Source: Bauldia sp.
GTDB taxonomy: Bacteria > Pseudomonadota > Alphaproteobacteria > Rhizobiales > Kaistiaceae
NCBI GenBank assembly: GCA_028284325.1
Contig: JANQRX010000010.1
Coordinates: 310,001-374,000, forward strand
Direction of reading: 5' to 3'
DNA length: 64,000 nt
Shown: positions 42,427-52,300 of the stretch, one piece after another
How the letters are laid out: every line of letters begins with the position of its first letter
How positions within the stretch are numbered: position 1 is the first letter of the stretch
Made by a program: the position numbers and the translations under genes
Notes under the pieces: generated by a model
The model's input: the letters and a program-made list of their open reading frames with translations, nothing else
The model's database searches: none
What the model was told of the DNA's origin: nothing

Positions 42427-44377
42427 TCGTCGCTCCTCCGTTCGCCGCGCCAAGGGTGACCGGATCGTCGGCGTGCGCCATCTCCAGCAGGAATTTCTGC
42501 ATGTCCCATGCCCCGGTCGGGCAGCGCTCGGCGCACAGCCCGCAATGGAGGCACAGATCCTCGTCCTTGGCCATGATCCGGCCGGTCTTCAGGGTCTCGG
42601 AGACGTAGATGTCCTGCTCGTCGTTGCGCGCCGGCACGAGCAGGTTCTCGCGCAGCACGGCTTCCGGTGCGTTGTCGGTGAAGGTGATGCAGTCCATCGG
42701 GCAGATGTCGACGCAGGCGTCGCATTCGATGCACAGGGGATCGTTGAAGACCGTCTGCACGTCGCAGTTCAGGCAGCGCTGCGTCTCGGCGTAGCCTTCC
42801 GCCGAATTGAACCCGAGCTCGACCTCGGTGTTGATGTCGGCCAGCGCGATCTCCTGATCGCGCCAGCGCACCCGACGGCGCGCCTCGAGCGAGATGTCGC
42901 TGTCGTAGCTCCATTCGTGGATGCCCATCTTCTGGCTGGCCAGCGTCACGTGCGGCGGCGGCCGCTCACGCAGGTCGCCGCCCTGGCAGAACAGATCGAT
43001 CGAGATCGCCGCCTCGTGCCCGTGCGCGACCGCCCAGATGATGTTCTTCGGTCCGAAGGCGGCATCGCCGCCGAAGAAGACCTGCGGCAGCGTCGACTGG
43101 TGGGTGACCGTATCGACGTCCGGCAGGCCCCAGCGGTTGAAGTCGAGGCCGAGATCGCGCTCGATCCATGGAAACGCGTTTTCCTGGCCGATGGCCACCA
43201 GCACGTCGTCGCACGGGAAATGCTGGTCCGGCTCGCCGGTCGGCACCAGCCGCCGCCGGCCGTCGTCGTCATACTGCGCCTCGACCTTCTCGAACGTGAT
43301 CCCGGTCAGCCGGCCGTCCTCGTGGGTGAATTCCTTGGGGACCAGGAAGTTCAGGATCGGGATGCCCTCTTCCTGGGCGTCCTCCTTCTCCCACGGCGAG
43401 GCCTTCATCTCGTCGAAGCCGGAGCGGACGATGACCTTGACGTCCTCGCCGCCAAGGCGGCGCGCGGTGCGGCAGCAGTCCATGGCAGTGTTGCCGCCGC
43501 CGAGCACGATGACGCGGCGGCCGATGGTGTCGGTGTGCTTGAACGACACGCTGGACAGCCAGTCGATACCGATGTGGATGTGCGCGGCGGCTTCGTTGCG
43601 GCCGGGAATGTCGAGGTCGCGCCCGCGCGGCGCACCGGTACCGACGAAGACGGCGTCGAAGCCCTCGTCGAGCAGATCGCGCAGGCTGTCGATCTCGACG
43701 CCGTAGCGGGTCTCGATCCCGCCCATGCCGACGACGTAGCCGACCTCCTCGTCGATGACCTCTTCGGGCAGCCGGAAGCGCGGGATCTGGCTGCGGATCA
43801 TGCCGCCGCCGCGATCGTCGCGGTCGATCAGGACCAACTCGTAACCCAGCGGCGCGAGGTCGCGCGCGACCGTCAGCGACGCCGGTCCGGCGCCGACCAA
43901 TGCAACCCGCTTGCCGTTGGGCGCGCCGGCGCTCGGCAGGCGGTCGCGGATGTCGTCCTTGTTGTCGGCGGCGACGCGCTTGAGCCGGCAGATCGCCACC
44001 GGCTCCTCGTCGATCCGCCCGCGCCGGCAGGCCGGCTCGCAAGGGCGGTCGCAGGTGCGCCCGAGAATCCCCGGAAAGACGTTGGACACCCAGTTGACCA
44101 TGAACGCGTCGCTGTAGCGCTGCGCGGCGATCAGGCGGATGTACTCCGGCACGGGCGTGTGCGCCGGACACGCCCACTGACAGTCGACGACCTTGTGGAA
44201 GTAGTCGGGCTCGGCAATGTCGGTCGGAGGCGTGATCCGGCCCTGCGGCGCGGTCACGCCTTGCGGCTCGCCTTCAGCCTCGTTTTCCGAGTGTTCCCTT
44301 AGGGTTGGCACGTTTCGTCTCTGCGGGGCATCGGACGCGACCACCCTACATTGTCCTTGCCGCAAATAAAGAGCCAT
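42413..44377 (-). CDS. FAD- and [4Fe-4S]-containing NAD(P)H oxidoreductase subunit of the 2-oxoacid oxidoreductase
   Basis: The 654-residue protein joins a GltD-like module with a ferredoxin tail. The N-terminal Fe-S motif is DCQWACPAHTPVPEYI and GRTCDRPCEPACRRG; FAD binds at VALVGAGPASLTVARDLAP and NADP at RVIVLGGGNTAMDCCRTARR; and the C-terminus has two ferredoxin motifs, CIECDACVDICPMDCI and CLHCGLCAERCPTGAW. This matches the flavin subunit of 2-oxoglutarate:NADP+ oxidoreductases known from aromatic-degrading bacteria such as Azoarcus. It would let the alpha/beta enzyme exchange electrons with NADP(H). The start at 44377 lacks a ribosome site; GTG at 44311 is an alternative. It is the first gene of the operon. 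Confidence 0.9.
   Translation of the reverse strand: MALYLRQGQCRVVASDAPQRRNVPTLREHSENEAEGEPQGVTAPQGRITPPTDIAEPDYFHKVVDCQWACPAHTPVPEYIRLIAAQRYSDAFMVNWVSNVFPGILGRTCDRPCEPACRRGRIDEEPVAICRLKRVAADNKDDIRDRLPSAGAPNGKRVALVGAGPASLTVARDLAPLGYELVLIDRDDRGGGMIRSQIPRFRLPEEVIDEEVGYVVGMGGIETRYGVEIDSLRDLLDEGFDAVFVGTGAPRGRDLDIPGRNEAAAHIHIGIDWLSSVSFKHTDTIGRRVIVLGGGNTAMDCCRTARRLGGEDVKVIVRSGFDEMKASPWEKEDAQEEGIPILNFLVPKEFTHEDGRLTGITFEKVEAQYDDDGRRRLVPTGEPDQHFPCDDVLVAIGQENAFPWIERDLGLDFNRWGLPDVDTVTHQSTLPQVFFGGDAAFGPKNIIWAVAHGHEAAISIDLFCQGGDLRERPPPHVTLASQKMGIHEWSYDSDISLEARRRVRWRDQEIALADINTEVELGFNSAEGYAETQRCLNCDVQTVFNDPLCIECDACVDICPMDCITFTDNAPEAVLRENLLVPARNDEQDIYVSETLKTGRIMAKDEDLCLHCGLCAERCPTGAWDMQKFLLEMAHADDPVTLGAANGGATIARQ
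42433..42439 (-). promoter_or_regulatory. Ribosome-binding site that fixes the TTG start of the alpha subunit
   Basis: GGAGGAG lies on the minus strand 6 bases before the TTG at 42424-42426 and inside the end of the upstream flavin-subunit gene. Its strength decides for a TTG start within a 14-bp overlap. Confidence 0.75.
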
Positions 44378-44515
44378 GAAAGAAAAAGTGAGACCGGCCC
44401 GGCATGTGGCACGCCGGCCCCTCGAAAACCCGGAGGCTGAAGCTATCTCCCTTGAGCGCGTAGGGTGCCACGATCCCGCGCGTGATCATATCGAGCGGAG
44501 CGCAGGCGACCTGCC

Positions 44516-45835
44516 ATGGGTTGGATCAGACAAGTCATCATCTCGGCGGCGTTGATTGCGCTCCTGGCGGCTGCCTGGTTCGTGTTCGGCGGTGCGATCA
44601 CGGGCGAGGACGGCCCACCGGCCGGCCCGGCGACGGCCGAGCGCGGCGCCGGAGCGGGGGCCGGGGCAGGCGGGTCGGGCGGTCCTGCGGCCGGTCAGCC
44701 CGGTGGCGGACGACCCGGTGGCGGACGACCCGGAGGCGGAGGGCCCGGCGGCTTTGGTCGCGGCCCCACGCTCGTCGTTACCGCGGAGGTGACCGCCGCC
44801 TCCACCGGCTTCGAGGTCCGTGCGGTCGGCACCGCCGAGGCGGCCCAGGCGGTCACCCTGTTTCCCGAGGTCGGCGGGGTCGTGGAGGAGATCCTCCTGA
44901 CGTCGGGCGCCCATGTGGAACGCGGCGACCCGCTGGTGCGGCTCGCGAGCGCCGAGGCGGCCATAGCGCTGGAAGGCGCGCGTTTTGCCCATGAAGCCGC
45001 CGCCGAAGCGTTGGACCGGGCGGAGCGGCTGGCGGCCTCCAACAACATCAGTGCCGTGGCGCTCACCGACGCCCGCGCTGCGGCGGCGCGAACCGAGATC
45101 GACGTGCGGGCCGCCGAACTCGATCTTGCCAAGCGCACCGTGCGGGCGCCGTTCGCCGGCATCGTCGGCATGATCGATCTGGTGCCCGGCGACCTGGTGT
45201 CGTCGTCCCGGGCCGTCGCCACCCTCGACGATCTCTCGAGCGCCTCGGTGACCTTCGATGTGCCCGAGCGCGCGACCGGCTTGGTCGAGATCGGCCAGCC
45301 GTTGACGGCAACCGCCGAGGCGCTGCCCGGCTCGCGCTTCGAGGGCGCCATTTCCGAACTCGACAGCCGGGTCGATCCGGTGTCCCGGACCCTCAGGGTC
45401 CGCGCCCTCCTGCCCAACGATGACGAGCGCCTGCGACCCGGCATGGCGCTGGTCGTCACGCTGGCCTTCCCGGGCGAAGCGACGCCGCAGGTCCCGTCGC
45501 TGGCGATCCAGTGGGACCGCGACGGACCGTTCGTGTGGAAGGTCGTCGACGGGGCGGCCCGGCGCGCCGGCGTGGATATTGCCGCGCGGCGCAGTGGCTG
45601 GGTGGCCGTGGTCGGCGAGGTCGAAGCCGGCGACGACGTGGTGGTCGAGGGGCTGCAACGCCTGCGCGAGGGCGGTCCGGTGCGCACCGCCGGCGGCGAC
45701 GGTCGCCCCGGTCGTGATGGACCACCAGCCGACAGAGGCGGGGAGGGCGGCGGTGAGCGTCGTCCACCAGCGGTCGGCGCGGCCGACGCCGCCGAACGTC
45801 CCGCCGGGCGCCGTCCGCCGCAAGGCGGCGGTTAG
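44516..45835 (+). CDS. RND efflux periplasmic adaptor (membrane fusion protein), first pair
   Basis: The 439-residue adaptor has an N-terminal membrane anchor (IISAALIALLAAAWFVFGG), followed by a Gly/Pro-rich low-complexity spacer (about 45-80), then beta-barrel/lipoyl/helical-hairpin segments (EAAQAVTLFPEVGGVVEEI and LTDARAAAARTEIDVRAAELDLAKRTV is split by the hairpin) and the APFAGIVGMIDLVPGD half of the lipoyl domain. The C-terminal 45 residues are again Gly/Pro/Arg-rich. It links the inner-membrane pump at 45845 to an outer-membrane channel. The pump gene follows 9 bp downstream. Its low-complexity spacer is unusually long for the family. The divergent promoter region to its left is 138 bp. 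Confidence 0.93.
   Translation: MGWIRQVIISAALIALLAAAWFVFGGAITGEDGPPAGPATAERGAGAGAGAGGSGGPAAGQPGGGRPGGGRPGGGGPGGFGRGPTLVVTAEVTAASTGFEVRAVGTAEAAQAVTLFPEVGGVVEEILLTSGAHVERGDPLVRLASAEAAIALEGARFAHEAAAEALDRAERLAASNNISAVALTDARAAAARTEIDVRAAELDLAKRTVRAPFAGIVGMIDLVPGDLVSSSRAVATLDDLSSASVTFDVPERATGLVEIGQPLTATAEALPGSRFEGAISELDSRVDPVSRTLRVRALLPNDDERLRPGMALVVTLAFPGEATPQVPSLAIQWDRDGPFVWKVVDGAARRAGVDIAARRSGWVAVVGEVEAGDDVVVEGLQRLREGGPVRTAGGDGRPGRDGPPADRGGEGGGERRPPAVGAADAAERPAGRRPPQGGG
44701..44745 (+). repeat. 15-bp tandem repeat coding for a Gly/Pro-rich spacer
   Basis: Two perfect copies of CGGTGGCGGACGACC (44701-44715, 44716-44730) and a third copy with three changes (44731-44745) encode a GGGRP-type repeat. 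This could expand or contract by slippage. Confidence 0.85.
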
Positions 45836-45844
45836 GAAGCCCGG

Positions 45845-48800
45845 ATGGCCATTAACACCACCGAACGCACGCGCCTCAGCGTCCGGCATGCCGGCCGCGG
45901 CATCGCCTCCCTGGCGGTGCGGCGCCCGGTGCTGGCGACGGTCGCCAATCTGCTCATCGTCATTTCCGGGCTCGCGGCGCTGCTGGCGATCGAGGTCCGC
46001 GAACTGCCCAATATCGACCGGCCGGTAATCTCGGTCCGCACGAGCTACGCCGGCGCCACCCCCGAGACGATCGACAAGGAGGTCACCGCGGTCATCGAAG
46101 GCGCGATCGCGCGCACGCCCGGGATCGCCGAGGTCACCAGCCGCAGCAGCGCCGGTTCGAGCCGGATCACGGTCGAGTTCGCGCCCGGAACCGACATCGA
46201 CGTTGCCGCCAACGATCTCCGCGACGCCATCGGCAACCTCCGGAGCCTGCCCGACGACGCCGACCCGCCGACGATCGTGAAGGCCGACGCCGATTCCGAT
46301 CCCATCATGCGCCTGGCGGTCGTGGCCCCGGCGCTCACCATCCAGGACCTGACCGCGCTGGTCGATCAGCGCATCGTCGATCGACTGGCAGCGGTGGACG
46401 GGGTTGCCGATATCCAGGTCTTCGGCGCCCGCGACCCCGTGGTGCAGATCATCATCGATCCCGACCGGCTGGCCGCGCGCCGGCTGTCGATCACCGATCT
46501 CGGTAACGCGCTCGCCGCCGTCACCCTCGACGCGCCGGCCGGCAGCATCTCCGACGCCAACCGCACGCTTCTCGTCCGGGCCGACGCCAGCGCCCGCACC
46601 GAGACCGAGATCGGCCGCATCCAGATCAACGACACCACCCGCGTCAGCGACGTCGCCGACGTCGTCCTCGGTCCCGCCGACCGCGTGACGGCGCTGCGCG
46701 TCAACGGCGAGAACGGCCTCGGCATGGGTGTGATCCGGCAGGCGGGCTCCAACACGCTGGAGATCGCCGCCAACGTCCGCCGCGCCGTCGACGAGATCAA
46801 CGCCACGTTGCCGCCCGGCGTCGACCTGCGCGTCACCTCCGACGATTCGGTGTTCATCAACGGCGCCATCCGCGAGGTCGTGACGACGCTCGCCATCGCT
46901 ACGCTGATCGTGGTCGGCATCATCTTCGTCTTCCTGCGCTCGCCGGCCATCACCCTGATTCCGGCCATAACGGTGCCGATCGCGCTCGCCGGCACGGTCG
47001 CCGCCATGTGGCTGGTGGGCTTCTCCATCAACATCCTGACACTGCTGGCGCTGGTGCTGGCAACGGGTCTGGTCGTCGACGACGTGATCGTGGTGATCGA
47101 GAACATCACCCGCCGACGCGCCGCTGGTCTGGGTCCGCGCGCCGCGGCCGTGATCGGCACCGACCAGGTGTTCTTTGCGGTCATCGCTACCACGGCGACG
47201 CTGGCGGCGGTCTTCATCCCCATCTCGTTCTTCCCCGGCCGCGCGGGGTCGCTGTTCGCCGAATTCGGCTTCGTGCTGGCGTTTGCGGTCACGGTGTCGT
47301 CCTTCGTCGCGCTGACGCTGGGGCCGATGCTGTCGTCGCGCATGCTGGCCGGCACGCCGCGGCCGCCGGGGGCGCTGTCCCGGGCGATCGGCGGGCTCGG
47401 CGATGCCCTGGCGCGGCTCTATGCGCGGCTGCTCGACGCCTGCCTGTCGGCGCCGCTGGTGGTGCTGGTGATCGCCACCGCATTTGCCGCCGCTGCGGCG
47501 GTGGGGTTCCGCGCGGTCCCGGCCGAGCTCACGCCTCTGGAGGATCGCGGCTTCGTCCCGGTCTTCATCGGCGCGCCGCAGGCGTCGACGGTCGACTACA
47601 CCGACGCCCAGATCCGGCTGGTCGAGGAGGCCGCGCGACCGTTCGTCGAAAGCGGCGAGGCGACCAACATGTTCGCGCTCGCCTTCGGCAGCGGCGGTGG
47701 TGGCTTTCTGTTCCTGACCCTGGCGCCGTGGGAGGAACGCGCGCGCAGCCAGGCGGAGATCACCTCCGATCTCAACCGTCGCCTGCAAGCGATTCCGGGC
47801 GTTCAGGTTTTTGCCCGGCGGCCGAACAGCCTCGGCATCCGCGGCGGCGGGCAGGGGCTCCAGTTCGCCGTCGTCGGCGACGACTATGCGGTCCTGGCCG
47901 AAGCCGCCGAGACGATGTCGCGCGAGCTTGAGGACCATCCGGCCTTCACCCGCATCCGGGTCAGCTACGACACCACCCAACCGCAGATGTCGATCCGTAT
48001 CGACCGCGATCGGGTCGCCGATGTGGGGCTGCCGCTCGAAAGCATCTCGACCGCCGTCCAGACGCTCCTGGCCGGGCGCGAGGTCGGCACGTTCTTCGTC
48101 GGCGACGACCCGATCAGCATCCGCGTGCGCACGCCCCGCGGGATGATCCAGGACGTCAACGCCCTCGACAACATCCAGCTACGCACCTCGACCGGCGAGA
48201 TGATCCCGCTGTCGTCGCTGGTGACGTTCGAGGAGACGGCGGTCGCGCCGAACCTGCCGCGGCAGGACCAGTTGCGGGCGGTGCCGGTCACCGCCGGTCT
48301 GGCCGACGGCGTCGCCCTCCAGCGCGCGGTGGACATCGCGACCGACCTCGCGCGGGATCGTTTGCCCGAAGGGACATCGATCACCTTCACCGGCGAAGCC
48401 GAGGAACTGCAGACCGCAGGAGCGGGCGCTGCGCAGACGTTCGTCTTTGCGCTGCTGATCGTGTTCCTGGTGCTGGCCGCCCAGTTCGAGAGCTTCGCGA
48501 GCGCGGCGATCCTGATCGCCACCGTGCCGTTCGGTCTCGCCGCCGCGATCCTGGCGATCCTGCTGACCGGCGGTACGCTCAACGTCTACAGCCAGATCGG
48601 CCTGGTGCTGCTGGTTGGCCTGATGGCCAAGAACGGCATCCTGATCGTCGAGTTCGCCAACCAGCTCCGCGACGCCGGCCGGTCGGTCCACGAGGCCATC
48701 CGCGAGGCGGCGGTGGTGCGGCTGCGCCCGGTGACCATGACGATGATCTCAACCGTCCTCGGCGGCGTTCCGCTGCTCTTGCTGCAGGGCGCCGGTTCGG

Positions 48801-49006
48801 AGGCGCGGGGCGCCCTGGGCTGGATCATCGTCGGCGGCCTGGGATTCGCGACGCTCGCGACCCTGTTCCTGACGCCGGTGGTCTTCCGCCTGGTTGCGCC
48901 CCTGTCGCGGCCACGTGCCCACGAAGGGGCCCGGTTGGCGGACGAACTGTCGGCCGCCGCGGCGCTGGACGATTCAGCGGGGCAAGAGCGGACACCGGTG
49001 GAATGA
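45845..49006 (+). CDS. RND efflux transporter permease, first pair
   Basis: The 1053-residue inner-membrane pump of the AcrB/hydrophobe-amphiphile type has the expected 12 membrane spans and two large periplasmic loops. The proton-relay motif in the fourth span is GLVVDDVIVVIENITRR; the tenth-span lysine region appears in LLVGLMAKNGILIVEFANQL. It exports lipophilic or cationic compounds with proton-motive force, together with the adaptor encoded directly upstream. No outer-membrane factor gene is present. Sequence length and symmetry match canonical RND pumps, and no substrate can be named. Confidence 0.94.
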   Translation: MAINTTERTRLSVRHAGRGIASLAVRRPVLATVANLLIVISGLAALLAIEVRELPNIDRPVISVRTSYAGATPETIDKEVTAVIEGAIARTPGIAEVTSRSSAGSSRITVEFAPGTDIDVAANDLRDAIGNLRSLPDDADPPTIVKADADSDPIMRLAVVAPALTIQDLTALVDQRIVDRLAAVDGVADIQVFGARDPVVQIIIDPDRLAARRLSITDLGNALAAVTLDAPAGSISDANRTLLVRADASARTETEIGRIQINDTTRVSDVADVVLGPADRVTALRVNGENGLGMGVIRQAGSNTLEIAANVRRAVDEINATLPPGVDLRVTSDDSVFINGAIREVVTTLAIATLIVVGIIFVFLRSPAITLIPAITVPIALAGTVAAMWLVGFSINILTLLALVLATGLVVDDVIVVIENITRRRAAGLGPRAAAVIGTDQVFFAVIATTATLAAVFIPISFFPGRAGSLFAEFGFVLAFAVTVSSFVALTLGPMLSSRMLAGTPRPPGALSRAIGGLGDALARLYARLLDACLSAPLVVLVIATAFAAAAAVGFRAVPAELTPLEDRGFVPVFIGAPQASTVDYTDAQIRLVEEAARPFVESGEATNMFALAFGSGGGGFLFLTLAPWEERARSQAEITSDLNRRLQAIPGVQVFARRPNSLGIRGGGQGLQFAVVGDDYAVLAEAAETMSRELEDHPAFTRIRVSYDTTQPQMSIRIDRDRVADVGLPLESISTAVQTLLAGREVGTFFVGDDPISIRVRTPRGMIQDVNALDNIQLRTSTGEMIPLSSLVTFEETAVAPNLPRQDQLRAVPVTAGLADGVALQRAVDIATDLARDRLPEGTSITFTGEAEELQTAGAGAAQTFVFALLIVFLVLAAQFESFASAAILIATVPFGLAAAILAILLTGGTLNVYSQIGLVLLVGLMAKNGILIVEFANQLRDAGRSVHEAIREAAVVRLRPVTMTMISTVLGGVPLLLLQGAGSEARGALGWIIVGGLGFATLATLFLTPVVFRLVAPLSRPRAHEGARLADELSAAAALDDSAGQERTPVE

Positions 49007-49306
49007 TCGCCGGCTAATCGGGTATCACGGAAAGGACAAGGGGGAGACGGGCCGGACGGGTCCTGGGACCCCTTTCGCGTCTCGTCAGCTACGCCCGAAA
49101 CTCACGGGCAGAGCGCCATCGACGCTCGTTCCAGACACCTGCCTCCCCCTGTGAGCGGCCGGCTGTTGAATGCCGGTTTCGCCCCCTTGCGCCCCTTACG
49201 CAACAATCAACGGGCGCACTCCCGGTGACGCCTACGCTACCGAAAGCCGGCAAAGTCTACCACAAAACCGGTCGGAATCTACCGCCGGTGGCTTGAAGCA
49301 CGCCGG
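49007..49306. other. 300-bp convergent intergenic region between two RND pump genes
   Basis: No open reading frame of coding character was found here. It holds a nested hairpin at 49044-49083 and several GC-rich dyads. It lies between the ends of two convergent RND genes, so bidirectional termination is the likely job. Confidence 0.6.
49044..49083 (+). terminator. Nested hairpin downstream of the first RND pump gene
   Basis: An inner stem GGGTCC/GGACCC with a TG loop (49058-49071) sits inside an outer GAGACG/CGTCTC stem (49044-49049 with 49078-49083). There is only a short CTTT after the inner stem, so termination, if any, may be weak. Confidence 0.35.
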
Positions 49307-52300
49307 CTAACCAGTTGATGGTGCATCGGTCTCGTCCGTCGACCGCGCAAAGGCCGGAGCGCCGCCGCCACCGGCCGGCTTGCCGCGCCGGGTGATACGG
49401 TCCCATAACACCCGCAGCTTCGCGAGCCCGGCAAGCGAAGCCGGCGTCACGATCAGCGTCAGCACCGTGGCGAAGCCGAGACCGAACACGATGGCGGTGG
49501 AGAGCTGGCTCCACCACTGCGTCGACGGCGCGCCGAAGGTGACCTCGCGGGTCAGGAAGTCGATGTTGAGGCCGAAGGCGATCGGCAGCACGCCCAGGAT
49601 GGCGGTGACGGCCGTCAGCAGCACCGGTCGGGCACGCTCGCGGCTGGTGCGCAACACCGCCTCCTCGACCGGCACACCCTCCCGCCGCAGGCGGTCGTAC
49701 GTGTCGATCAGGACGATGTTGTTGTTGGTCACAATCCCCGCCAGGGCGATGACGCCGATGCCGGTCATGACCACACCGAACGGCTGGCCCATCACGATCA
49801 GGCCGATGAAGACGCCGATGGTCGACAGCAGCACCGCCGACAGGATGAGTGCGACACTCGACAGCTTGTTGAACTGCGCCAGCAGCACCGCAAAGATCAG
49901 GAAGATCGCGGCGCCGAAGGCGTTGACCAGGAACGCCTCCGCCGCTGCCCGCTCCTCGTCCTCGCCGGTGAGCTTCCACGTCACCAGGCCGCCGAAATTG
50001 TTCGTCGCCTCAAGTTGTTCGGTGATCGCCTGCTGGACGGTTGCTGTCTGCACGCCCTCGGCGACATTGGCCGTGACCGTCACCACCCGCCGGCTGTCGA
50101 CGCGGTTGATCAGCCCGACACGCCGCGACGGCACACGCTCGACAAAGTTGCCGATCGGCACCGAGCCGGCCGCGGTCTGGATCTCGAGATCGTCGATCTG
50201 GTCCAGTGTGCGCCGGTCCTCCGGCACCCGCAGGATCAGGTCCACCGGCTTGTCGGTGCTGGCCGGCCGGTAATCGGTGATCTTCATGCCGTTGGTGACG
50301 AGCTGCACGACCGAGCCGACCGAACCGACGCCGATGCCGTATTTCGCGGCCTCCGCCTTGTCGATTTCGAGCCGCCAATCGATGCCGGGCATGGGCAGGC
50401 CGTCGTCGAGATCGCGGATCTCGGGATACTTGGCGAGTTCGGCCGCGACTTGCCGCGCCGCGTCGTCGAGCGCTTCGGCGAAGGGGCTCGACAACTGCAC
50501 CTGGATCGGCTTGCCCGTCGGCGGCCCCGCCGAGGGCGAGGTCACCTCGACCTTGATGCCGGGAATGTCGGCGGTGAGGTCGCGCACCTCGTTCATGATG
50601 GTGCTGGCCTTGCGCCGTTCCTGCCAGTCGATGAACTCGAACTGGATGCGGCCGATCACGTCCTCGGTGATCTCCTGCGAACCGCCTTGGCCCATGTCGC
50701 CGGACCGGGCGTAGATGATCGACAGCTCCTCCATCGGCAGGATGCGCGCCTCGACCTGGCGCACGAGACGGTCCTTCTCGGCGGTCGACAGGTTGCCGCG
50801 GGCATGGACCAGCACGAGGCCGGTGTCGGGCTCGACTTCGGGGAAGAACTCCACGCCCGCGCCGACGCGGCCGTAATAGGTCGGTACCGCGATCAGTAGG
50901 CCGAAGGCCAGCAGCAGGGTGATCACCGGATGGCGCACGGCGAGACGAACGGTGCGCATGTAGAGGCCGTCGGACGGCAGCGCGTCGTGCTGGACCTCGT
51001 GGGGCTTGCCGATCAGCGCGCCCAGCGTCGGCGTGAAGATGAGAGCCGCAACCAGCGAGGCCGAGAGCGTGGCGATCAGGGTGATCGGCAGGAACTTCAT
51101 GAACTCGCCGACGATGCCCGGCCAGAACAGGAGCGGCAGAAAGGCCGCAATGCGGGTGAGCGTTGCTGCGGTCACCGGCCCGGACATGCGGGCGGCCGCG
51201 AAGGAGTAGGCCTCCCGGGGTTTCATGCCCTCGCTCATGCGTCGTTCGGCGAACTCCGACACGATGATGGCGTCGTCCACCAGCATGCCGACGGCCAGGA
51301 TGAGGCTGAACAGGACGACGATGTTCATGGTGGCGCCGAACGTGTCGAGCCCGAGCACCCCGACCAGGAACGCGAACGGCACGGCAACGCCGATGAAGAT
51401 CGACGCCCGGCCGCCGAGGATGAACAGGATCACGACGGCCACCAGCAGGATGGCGGTGGTGACGCTGTTCTGGAGGTCGGCGAGCATCTGTTTGATGAAC
51501 TTCGACTGGTCGCCGATGATCGTGACCGTCAGGGTCTCGGGCCACTCGGCCTTCATCTCCTCAACGACCTGCTTCACCCCCTCGACGGTGTCGATCAGGT
51601 TGGCGCCGGCCCGCTTGGAGACCTCGATCACGACGGCCGGCTGTCCGTCGACCCGCGTCACGCTGCTGGCGTCCTTGAAGGTCGGCAGGATGCTGGCCAC
51701 GTCGCCCAGCGTGATGGCGGCGGCGTTGGACGCCGCCACGGGAATGTTGAGCACGTCCTCCGGCGTTTCGATCAGCGCCGGTACTTTGACGGCGAAGCGT
51801 CCCTGTGGTCCCTCCAGCGCCCCGGCGGCCACCAGCGAGTTGCCCTGCGCGGCAGCGACGGCGAACTGGTCCAGCGACACACCCAGGCTCTTGAGCAGCA
51901 TGGGCTCGGCGATGATCTCGACGACCTCGTCGCGCACGCCCTGCAAGGACGCCGTCAGGACGCCAGGTACCTGCTCGATGCGGTCCTGCGCGTCGCGGGC
52001 GATGCGCCCAAGCGTGCGCTCCGACACCTCGCCGGCCAGCGCGATACTGACCACCGGGAAGAGGCTGATGTTGACCTCGGTCACGCTCGGTTCGTCGGCG
52101 TCGGGCGGCAGGTCCGGCTTGGCGCTGTCGACCTTGGAGCGGACATCGGCGAGCGCGGCGTCGGCGTCGAACCCGGCGTCGAACTCCAGGAGCACGAAGC
52201 CGCCGCCCTCATAGGCGGAGGAGTTCATCGTGTCGACGTTCTCGACGGTCGAGAGCGCCGTTTCCATGGGCCGCAGGAGCAGCCGCTCGGCATCCTCGGG

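Noticed and set aside
44486-47980. Very long open frame of 1164 codons on the minus strand across the first RND operon.
   Set aside because: It is antisense to clear adaptor and pump genes. High GC removes stop codons in the mirror frame, and its translation is low-complexity Arg/His/Gly-rich sequence.
49007-49306. Small gene in the gap between the RND pumps.
   Set aside because: No frame with a ribosome site and coding-type composition was found; the frame at 48894-49154 is a shadow of the pump's end.
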